A program made the translations under genes and the position numbers. Under the pieces are notes generated by a model, which worked only from the letters and a program-made list of their open reading frames with translations, was not told where the DNA came from and did not search any database. Source: Rhizoclosmatium globosum (taxonomy: Eukaryota; Chytridiomycota; Chytridiomycetes; Chytridiales; Chytriomycetaceae). Taken from it: a stretch of DNA of 64,000 nt. The stretch is from contig MCGO01000005.1 in NCBI GenBank assembly GCA_002104985.1, positions 744,001-808,000 on the forward strand. Direction: 5' to 3'. Positions 56,491 through 64,000 of this stretch are shown here, one piece after another (the first letter of the stretch is position 1; the number at the start of each line of letters is the position of its first letter).

Positions 56491-57840
56491 ATGCAGTCCT
56501 CCCTCACACTTTACCCACTTCCAAACTATTCATTTGGAACCAAAGCACCACAACTCGATGAAGACCAGTCCGTGGGTGAGTCCCTTCCACCTCCCTCAAC
56601 AACAACAACAACAACCAACCAACCAACCAACAACTTTCTCTCACTCAAAACCAGCCGCGCGCCAGGCCCGTCACATGAGCGACTATGCACGTGCGGGGAT
56701 GCGAAAGACAGTCGAGGCCGTGTGAGTGCCGCCTCACTCAACCTTAAACACCGCTTCACTCACATCAAACCAATTCAAATCTAATCAATCCAGCCTCCTC
56801 GTCCACGAACACGGCCACCCACACGTCCTAATGCTTCAAGTTGCTAACTCTTACTTTCGTCTGTGAGTCCGCCGTCGCTATTTACCATATCGGCATGAAT
56901 CTAATCCCCCAATCAATCCTCAAAAACCAATCAAATCAACAGTCCTGGCGACTACCTCAAACCCGGTGAAGATTACGTGACGGGTCTCAAACGTGCACTG
57001 TCGGAGAAATTGGCTCCTCCTCTCGATCCGAATGATCCAATCTCTACCAATACTCAGCATGTTGATTGGGATGTTGCCGAACTTCTTGGAACTTGGTGGA
57101 GACCACATTTTGACTCGTACATGGTAAGTTGTTTGGATATTGTTTTGTTTTACGTGGTTCTGTCCATGGTTCTTTGGCTATGGATTATCCTACCAGGTTC
57201 CCCTTCTCTTTTCTCCTTATTCCTCGTTCTCTATTTCATTCGTCTGCATGTATTTGTTTCTCTTTAGTGCATGTCTCTTTAGCTTTTGGTGGCTCTCTAT
57301 ATTACTCTCTATCTATATTCCTCTCAATGCTCCTCTGCATTTCAAAATCTTTTGGTTATTTTCTACGCATTGGCACCAACTATTTATTCTCGACGATGGC
57401 TATATACAATAGACAACTTGTTATTCTAACATCTCATACCACCCATCTTATCCTCCTATTTTCTTTCTTACCTTCTGTCATTCTATTCCTCCCATCGCCC
57501 CCCGTCCTCCAACATCTATCCCCAAAAACCAACCTCTAATCAATTTTCATCAATGTACTCAGTATCCATATATCCCTCCGCACATTACGGTAACTACACA
57601 CATTTTCACTCATTCCTTATACTCTCTACTCACTCAAACTCTCAACAACTACAGAAACCGAAAGAAGAGAAACGAATCTACGTCATCCAACTCCCAGACA
57701 AGCACCTTCTCTCAGTCCCTAAAAATTTGAAGCTGGTCGCCATTCCACTGTTTGAGCTGCACGAAAACGCGGGGAGGTATGGACCACAGTTGTCCACTTT
57801 GCCGAACTTGTTGGGACGTTTTCAGTTTGTGATGGGTTGA
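56491..57840 (+). CDS. NUDT21: Cleavage factor Im 25-kDa subunit (NUDT21 / CPSF5)
   Basis: Nudix-fold RNA-binding subunit of mRNA 3'-end processing factor CFIm. Exons give MQSSLTLYPLPNYSFGTK, SDYARAGMRKTVEAV, LLVHEHGHPHVLMLQVANSYFRL, PGDYLKPGEDYVTGLKRAL, a segment with ELLGTWWRPHFDSYM, then a 27-nt microexon (57563-57589, YPYIPPHIT) and KPKEEKRIYVIQLPDKHLLSVPKNLKLVAIPLFEL to GRFQFVMG. The order and spacing match the animal protein. About 215 residues. The intron before the microexon (57124-57562) is about 440 nt and pyrimidine-rich. ATG 56491 gives the family-like start; an in-frame upstream ATG at 56422 looks less likely. Confidence 0.93.
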
Positions 57841-58789
57841 GTGGATGGATGAAAAACTTGTCTGAATAATAAAAACGCGATTTATGCATAGTGGATGAAT
57901 ATGTACCAATTGATATAACGAACTGGAGCGACTTACAGGTTTCATAATATCATTAACGAGCAGGTATGATTTCTTGTTAAGGCCGGAACAGACGAGCATA
58001 TAATTAGGGAGGAGACGAAGTTGTATTCAAAAAACAATGTTTCTGAAGCATACCTGCTCGATGTTTGTAAATTGTCTGGGGGTGTGACTTTTCAGATGGG
58101 TACAAACTTCACCCAAAAGAAACCCCAAAGGAACAAGTCTTTCAACTCGTTAAATACAAATCTACTTTTATTGCCGCGCTTTATTTGCTGCACACCTTCA
58201 ATCAGGTTTTTATGTTAAACAAGTAGCAGGTCAACCTCACCCACCCAAGAGCAAAACAAAACAATAAGTATATATAACCCCGACTGCATCGCGCTGTCCT
58301 CCCAGGCTTCGTATGGGAGCCACTCGCACTGTATGCTATCAACAAGGTCCTGTGGTATTCATCATTCCCCATTCACAGGTGGGCTTCTCTTCATATACAA
58401 ATGGGAAATTCCCGCTTATAAGGGCATTTTTACAAAAGTGTGAAAGTGATTTTGGGATTGGTGGTGAGCCAGGAATCGCTGTCAAATCTGACAATTCTGG
58501 TTGAAAGAATATCCCGAGCACTGGCTCGATTGAAATCGCGTATGTAGGAGTTCTCATACTGCTTTTATCCCCACCAGTAAGCTTTTAGAATTGTTTTCCG
58601 TGAATGTACAGTAAATTTTGGAAATTTCTTCTTGTTAAAGTCACACTTTCCCATTGCATTTCACACCCGCCGTAACGATATAATCCATCTTAATATAATA
58701 TGTTTTAATTCTTAAGTTATGATGCACTTATGTGTCGTGTTGCAGTCGATACGCGGCTAAATTGTATATTGAATTTGTACACACTCAGC

Positions 58790-58861
58790 GGCCTTATGGT
58801 CTAGTAGTATGATTCTCGCTTTGGGTGCGAGAGGTCCGGGGTTCAATTCCCCGTGAGGCCC
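58790..58861 (+). tRNA. tRNA-Pro(TGG), intronless
   Basis: 72 bases, identical to the intact copy at 43037-43108. Anticodon TGG in a normal seven-base loop; acceptor GGCCTTA pairs with TGAGGCC. Confidence 0.95.
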
Positions 58862-59238
58862 GCTTTTAGCTTGGGAAGTGGCAGGGCGTTGTTGGGAGGT
58901 TGTGTTGAGGGGCTGGTTCAGGGGTGAAGTTGGATTTTGCAGAACAGGATTGAAAATCACAGCAAGTCCAACAAGTTCAACTGTAAATATGCCTACATGA
59001 AAACTTTGGTGTCCAACAGTTCATGGAATCCATTGAGGATCATACATAATATGCGGACGTCGCTACTTGATTTTACGAACTTCTGAGCCTTGATGCAATA
59101 CCAGACCAGCTAAAAAACCTGGCGTGCAGCTTTGGCAGAACGTAGATTGAAGTCGATGGATGATTTACGAATGCAGAGTATTGAGCAATCGAGGTTCCCC
59201 CAAACCAACGCTGAAACCAAAACTTGTAGCGCAATACG

Positions 59239-59319
59239 CGACAACGGCAGGACTTGACCTGCGCACTCAGAGAGTAATAGATTTCTAGTCTATCGCCTTA
59301 ACCGCTCGGCCACGTTGTC
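59239..59319 (-). tRNA. tRNA-Ser(AGA) with one base missing in the T loop
   Basis: 81 bases, one fewer than the two other serine tRNA copies. The only difference is in the T arm, where GGTTCAAGTCC reads GGTCAAGTCC: one T is lost from the TT pair that starts the T loop and is part of the B box. It is either a damaged gene with weakened transcription and folding or a sequencing error in the TT run. Confidence 0.8.
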
Positions 59320-59553
59320 TTGTTACGTGGAAAGGCATATTATATCTAAGTATTGCGTTTTTCATAGCTTTTAGTTACGAACTTTAATAAAATGAGTAAC
59401 AAGCGTTGATTTTGTTATCTTCATGGTTTTTTCCCATTCTGTATCCTGTTTTCTTCTGCTTCATTTTTGGTGTTGTTTTTTCAAAATTGTGGCACAGAAG
59501 GCGGAGAAGTACAAAGTTGTACCCACAACTATTGCTTTATATTTCAACCAAAA

Positions 59554-60669
59554 ATGGAGGATTCTGTCAACCCAAACGGATACGACGCTAACGAAGAAGG
59601 AACTTCTTGGTTTGGTGAAACTAGTGAAGCTGTATGTTTCTTCTCTCATGAATTGAATGATACTATTATGTACTGGAATCAAGCTCAACTCAAAACAGGT
59701 TGTCAAAACTCAAAGAGCAAACGCGCAACAGCCCATCAGTTCTGAAACTGTTGGAACTCAAGCTTGGCTTGTCAAAATACCAAAGTTTGTGAAATTGAAG
59801 TGGGATGAAGTTGGCGCCATTCCAAACACCGACCTTGGAGTGCTTCGTGTCTACCGGAAAATAGAAGGGTAAAGACTTGCACACTTATATTCCTAGTCTT
59901 GCAATATTCTGATTCGGTCACAGCTCTAAAGGTCTACCCAAAGTCACACTTCACCTTCCAACAAACCCAACTCCAGGCACTGAATATTGGACTGACGATT
60001 TGCCTAAAAACTATACACTCAACTTGACGAATGCAGCAACAGCAAATACACATGTAATGACCACAAATGCAACTCAAGTAGAAGCACTGCCCCATACACT
60101 GCTCCACAAAATTCTTACTTATCGTCATTATAGGATATTGTGACTGCAATTACCGCCACAGTAGCACACGAAGCAACAGTAACACCGTTAATTGACGAAT
60201 CGTATCGTACTCTTATGAAAAAACGAGAAGCAAACGAAATCAGAAAAAGACGAAATATTCAAAAGCTGACTATCAGTCAAGCGAAAAAAGACTTGAGGGT
60301 GAGACCTGCCAATGTTGCAGCTGCTCAGAACAGCATTATCAACGCGTCACAGAATGCAATTGCCGCTGTGACTGGAAGAAAGAATGAAGCCGACAAAAGA
60401 GAGAGAATGGATAGGGCTGATCTTATCAAGTATTATCTTGTTTTTTACATTTGGAAAATACTGATTATTTCCCATATAGTTCCCTCATCCTCCTTTTCCA
60501 TCAGAATCAGTTCTACAGAATGAATGATCTTATTGAACAGACACAGCAACCAAAGGCTTGGCTCAAAGAGGTATTATCAGATGTAGCAGTTTTGGTTAAA
60601 AAAGGGCTTTACAATGGAATGTATGAACTGAAACCAGAATACGCGGCAGCAGGAAATGACCATGAATAA
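59554..60669 (+). CDS. TFG2: General transcription factor TFIIF beta subunit (GTF2F2 / Tfg2)
   Basis: RNA polymerase II initiation factor subunit. Start MEDSVNPNGYDANEEG, then after an intron QAWLVKIPKFVKLKWDEV, matching the conserved WLVKVPKYL of TFIIF beta. The middle contains LGVLRVYRKIEG and the DIVTAITATVAHEATVTPLIDESYRTLMKKREAN region. The C-terminus is the winged-helix part: FHQNQFYRMNDLIEQTQQPKAWLKEVL ... KKGLYNGMYELKPEY, close to the family's final ELKPEY. About 275 residues, five or so exons. Confidence 0.9.
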
Positions 60670-61079
60670 GATGAATCATTTTCTTGATACCATAACCAGT
60701 CTAAAAATTCATTCGCGACAAATTTAACTCACTAACAGTTTTTCTTTTCGGCATCTTTTTGGCTTGCGGCTCTTCTTTCAATAAAGCCCACACTTGTATT
60801 CAGATTAATTTTTCTTTTTAAATCAACGTCCAGCCGCCAAAATCTTAACATAATTATTATTAGGACGAGCGATCAGATGTGTTCCTTCATCTGGCGCGGA
60901 AAAGAAGAATTTTGCAAGAATGAGTTGTTTACTGAAGAACAGGAGCCTGACCGGCTAACACACGGGTTTTTTCTCCAACGTGTAATGGTAATAGCTTCTA
61001 TTTTGATGTATAGTATTCTTTATTTGAGAGAAGGCTGTCTATTTTTTCAGTTCATGTGCACTCAACAAACACAACACCC
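60670..61079. other. Intergenic, nothing recognised
   Basis: About 410 bases between TFIIF beta and repeat copy D. AT-rich, with an unconvincing 78-codon open frame that overlaps the start of the repeat and has no family-like sequence. Confidence 0.5.
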
Positions 61080-61370
61080 CAACTTGCAAAACAAAAACAA
61101 TAAGTATATATAACCCCGACTGCATCGCGCTGTCCTCCCAGGCTTCGTATGGGAGCCACTCGCACTGTATGCTATCAACAGGGTCCTGTGGTATTCATCA
61201 TTCCCCATTCACAGGTGGGCTTCTCTTCATATACAGAAGGGAAATTCCCGCTTTTCAGGGCGTTTTTACGAAAGTGTGAAAGTGATTTTGGGATCGCTGG
61301 TGAGACTGAAATGGCTGTCAAATCTGACAATTCTAGTCAAAAGAATATTCCGACCATTAACCAAGACCAC
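61080..61370 (+). repeat. tRNA-associated repeat family, copy D (block only, no tRNAs)
   Basis: Contains only the conserved block: TATATATAA at 61105-61113, the CTCCCA/TGGGAG hairpin and the ORF from ATG 61149 to a stop at 61388 (79 codons). The first 24 codons are the same as in the other copies. No tRNA lies within 1.5 kb on either side, which shows that the block itself, not just the tRNA cluster, has been copied. Confidence 0.8.
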
Positions 61371-61551
61371 ACGCAGTCACATCTTTAACTTGAATATGCT
61401 TCTAAAGGCATTCTTATATTGATGCAAAGGTTACAATTTTTTATTTTAAATCAAATTAGAACATCCAAAACAAGAACAATGGATGGAAGACAAGACAGAG
61501 TAGCAAGAGAGTCAACTAATAATGCTTCATCAAGATAAATCCAGCCAATGT

Positions 61552-63559
61552 TTAAGTGTTTGGATTTTTATCTAACGCCAACAAGGATTTTTCAAGCAAC
61601 GGAATCATTTGCCTTACGAAATCAACTGCATCCTGAAAATCTTCAGGAGCCGTATGTTTGATGTAATATCCATTTACAACCTGATAGCATTCAAGACTAA
61701 ACCCCACTGTTTAGCACTCAAGACCCACCCAACAAAACAAAAAAAATAACTCACCTCTTTTGTAACCCAACAACCCTCAAATCCTCGCTCCTACTCACAA
61801 CATCGCCACTTCCACTACTCACCTTTCCCCATAAAACACCCATCCGCACAAACGCCGTGAACACAGCCCTCGCATCATCTTCATCCCCAATCTCATCAGG
61901 AACAGTCTCACCCCCACAGTAAACGCGTACAACCTCTTTATACGCCGAAATCGCGCTCTGAACTGCACTGTTCACGTCCCGTTCCGAACCTGGAATCAAC
62001 TGAACACAATCCACGATCGACTCCTTTGCATTCGCGACTAAAAACCAAAGGAAGGAAAACGGGGTTTTAACTAATATCTATGTGTTTTTGTGGAATGGGG
62101 AAGTACCTTCTACAACAAGCTCTTTCACCAACATCCCAAACTTATCAGCGTTGAGCGTTCCAGCTACACTCTCTAGAATCGTGACGCGCTTTTCGTGTAA
62201 AGAGAGTGCGGATTTTGGGGTTGCGAGTTCGTGGAAGGCCGCAAGGGATTTGTAGAGGCGGGATTGGTCTTGAATTATGTCTGTGTATTCGGAGACGTGG
62301 CCGTTTGCGATTGAGTAGTATTTCGTTGCGTGTGTGAAGGAGGTTTGGGAGGCGAGGAAGTATGGTGTTGCTGCGTGGGAAGTTTTGGGGGGTGGGGAGG
62401 TATAGGGAGGTGGAGGGGGGAGAGGTTGTTGGCGGTGGAGAGAGTTGGACGGGTTTGGTTGTGGAAGAGTAGTGGTGGGGAATAGTGGGGTTGTCATAAG
62501 GTCTTTGAATGATGTGCTGTATTTTGATTGAGCGGTGAAGGTTGAACGGTGTGATAGATGAGCTAGTCACCTCAAGTCATTGATTACATCGGAATCTCTG
62601 TCGTGTATCCATTTGACGATTGCGAGGTAAAACTTTCCTTGGATCCAATGTAAGTCCGCTATTGATCTTTTGAGAGTATCTACTTCTTCAACGTCTTGTC
62701 CATCTGGGATTGGAATACTGGAAAGCATTTGCAATGCTGCTGCAAGGCATTGGTACCCAAGATCGAATGCATTTCTTTCTGTATAGAATTGAGAGAGTGT
62801 CATGCAGTCTAAAGACCAAGTCTGATTTTGGTGTTGTCGTTAATGCTGGACATTGACTCTGAAAGACAACGAACCAATCTGTTTATGGCTCCACCGTATC
62901 CATTCAACTGCCGTTTCAGAGTCAGCAAACAGTATTCCGCGGACTTTTCATCTTTTCCTTGTATGAGCCCGTAGACTTGAGCAAGAAAGTAGACAGTCTT
63001 TGTGTAACCTTCCTCCAACGCCTTCCAACCCTTTCCTTCGTGTCCTTCTTCCTCCTGGCTAATATCAGGTCGAGACTCTTTTAATACATCGACGGGTTCA
63101 ATTCCAGCCTTCTTTGCCAACAGATAAACGCGTTCGGACTCCAACAAGACCTCGAGCGCGCGTCCAACTTCCTCCCACCCAACATTCACGATAGCAAGAG
63201 AGTTGTACGCGTGCTGGAGAGCGAGGGCAAACTCGTGGATGTGTGCGTGGGATTTGAGGATGGGAACGACAGAGGACGTGAGAAGGGTCACGCCAGCGGA
63301 AGCGTCTTGGGAGTGGATGTGCGAGAGAGCAATGTGGTGTGTGATGAGGGCTTTGTGGAGCTGGTTCTGAGTGTGTTTAAGGAGGGATTCCTGTGCAGTG
63401 TACGTTTAATAGTTGGGTACTTCATAGAAACAGTCCAATGAGGCATACCAGAATGGCACGGGCTTCGTACTTGGACTTGAAGGGAGTTTCCGGTGGGTCG
63501 CTGGCGGATTCGAGCAGTTGCAGTGCTTTGGAGTACGATGCTTTGTCGGAATCAGACAT
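61552..63559 (-). CDS. KIFBP: KIF-binding protein (KIFBP / KBP)
   Basis: Helical TPR-like protein that in animals binds and inhibits kinesin motor domains, including KIF1 family members. Start at 63559 (MSDSDKASYSKAL), followed by PFKSKYEARAIL, LSHIHSQDASAGVTLL, LQHAYNSLAIV, TKTVYFLAQVYGL, AEYCLLTLKRQL, TLSQFYTERNAFDLGYQCLAAAL, FFEHAT-like helices with NGHVSEYTDIIQDQSRLYKSLAAFHE, and a last exon LECYQVVNGYYIKHTAPEDFQDAVDFVR ending NPNT. The order is collinear with animal KBP. About 575 residues in six or more exons. It lies 16 bp downstream of the stop of the MESH1 gene on the same strand. Confidence 0.85.
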
Positions 63560-63575
63560 TTGATACTAAGTTTGT

Positions 63576-64000
63576 TTATTGTTGTCTTTTGGTTCTGTGT
63601 GCACTGTACAGGTCATCCAAGATAGCCTCCATGTGAGCATTGACACCCCTGCAACCATTCGTAACCTTCTCCGCCCAGTCAAAGTAGTCGCTGATTCTCT
63701 TCTCGTCCCAGCCCACGGGTGGATCCCCTTCAATGCTTCTCAGATTGTGGATCTTGTCAGCGAGTTTCACCAGTTTCGCGTTAGTTGAGGAAGCAGGGGC
63801 CTTGTCGATCTGGGCCTGTTTTCGGACGTGTTTCTCGAGGGACTTGTCGTCAGTCACTTCGTCGACGATTGTCCGAATGGCGACACCGAATTCGTGCTCA
63901 ATTTCAGATGAAGTTGTGTCAGTGTCTTCGATTGTGTCGTGGAGAAGCGCCGCCGCGAGAACCGACACGTCGCCGACTCCGGCTTCAACTAGAATTCGTG
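63576..64000 (-). CDS. HDDC3: MESH1/HDDC3-type HD-domain hydrolase, 5' end outside window
   Basis: Metazoan SpoT homologue family; the animal enzyme hydrolyses ppGpp in vitro and dephosphorylates NADPH. The visible part has the HD motif LAAALLHDTIEDTDTTSSEIEHEFG, then VDEVTDDKSLEKHVRK, KLVKLADKIHNLR and the C-terminus VNAHMEAILDDLYSAH, all collinear with HDDC3. The N-terminal part and start codon lie beyond 64000. The visible coding sequence shows no intron. Confidence 0.93.
   Translation of the reverse strand, partial: RILVEAGVGDVSVLAAALLHDTIEDTDTTSSEIEHEFGVAIRTIVDEVTDDKSLEKHVRKQAQIDKAPASSTNAKLVKLADKIHNLRSIEGDPPVGWDEKRISDYFDWAEKVTNGCRGVNAHMEAILDDLYSAHRTKRQQ

Larger units (their letters stand above)
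58010..59319 (-). repeat. tRNA-associated repeat family, copy C (inverted)
   Basis: Inverted relative to copies A and B. From right to left it holds tRNA-Ser, a spacer like copy B's, tRNA-Pro, the conserved block, and a more diverged tail that still shows short matches with A and B (around CAGCTTCG and AAGTGTGTGCC). On the plus strand the block has TATATATAA at 58269-58277 and the ORF from ATG 58313 to a stop at 58504, with MGATRTVCYQQGPVVFIIP identical to the other copies. Confidence 0.8.

Noticed and set aside
57124..57562. Several hydrophobic open frames in the 440-base intron of the CFIm25 gene
   Set aside because: They arise from pyrimidine-rich DNA (Phe, Leu, Ser codons), and splicing across the region restores the conserved protein.
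43627..61388. CRISPR array or integron-like cassette as explanation for the repeated blocks
   Set aside because: Copies are few, hundreds of bases long, differently oriented and far apart, with spliceosomal genes between them.

Overview
The window reads as nuclear DNA of a zoosporic (chytrid-like) fungus. Genes are dense and intron-rich: introns are mostly 45-80 nt GT-AG, with a few apparent ones of only 29-37 nt. Intergenic gaps are short and divergent gene pairs share promoters of 50-200 bp. A chitin deacetylase points to a fungus. A radial spoke head protein (RSPH9), a tandem-GAF cyclic nucleotide phosphodiesterase, a CNBD2-like cyclic nucleotide-binding protein, exportin-6, a KIF1-type kinesin together with a KIF-binding protein, and a probable augmin subunit point to a lineage that kept the flagellum and other ancestral opisthokont genes. 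The species cannot be named from the sequence.

Layout. 1-10.4 kb: GH63-like glycosidase (cut by the left edge), M3 oligopeptidase, arylamine N-acetyltransferase, exportin-6. 10.9-16.2 kb: ATP synthase subunit d, divergent from a GAF-GAF-PDE; a small protein with RLS-P-K repeats. 16.3-23.3 kb: KIF1/UNC-104 kinesin, a PIP-box protein directly upstream of it, and a tetraspanin. 23.4-28.2 kb: three G-protein alpha genes in head-to-tail array. 28.4-34.9 kb: SMU1, proteasome alpha subunit, NDUFA1, HAUS5-like protein. 34.9-36.0 kb: non-coding stretch with a purine tract and a GC-rich block. 36.1-42.1 kb: CNBD2-like protein, a GC-rich intronless gene, a FUN14 protein, a single-pass membrane protein.

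42.4-61.4 kb is the accessory part. A repeat family occurs four times. Three copies carry a tRNA-Ser(AGA) and a tRNA-Pro(TGG) in head-to-head arrangement, and all four carry a TATA box followed by a small conserved ORF. Between the copies lie ordinary genes: a Myb-type nucleolar factor, chitin deacetylase, a WD40 protein, a 75-residue protein, RSPH9, a PEX11-like protein, CFIm25 (NUDT21) and TFIIF beta. 61.5-64 kb: KIF-binding protein and a MESH1-type HD hydrolase cut by the right edge.

Two themes link the genes. One is signalling (three G alpha proteins, a cGMP-type phosphodiesterase and a cyclic nucleotide-binding protein). The other is microtubules and cilia (KIF1 kinesin, its known regulator KIFBP, RSPH9, HAUS5-like and the RLS-repeat protein). 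Several conserved genes carry one-base frame breaks, mostly in homopolymer runs. These look more like consensus errors than pseudogenes and matter for anyone reading gene models here.
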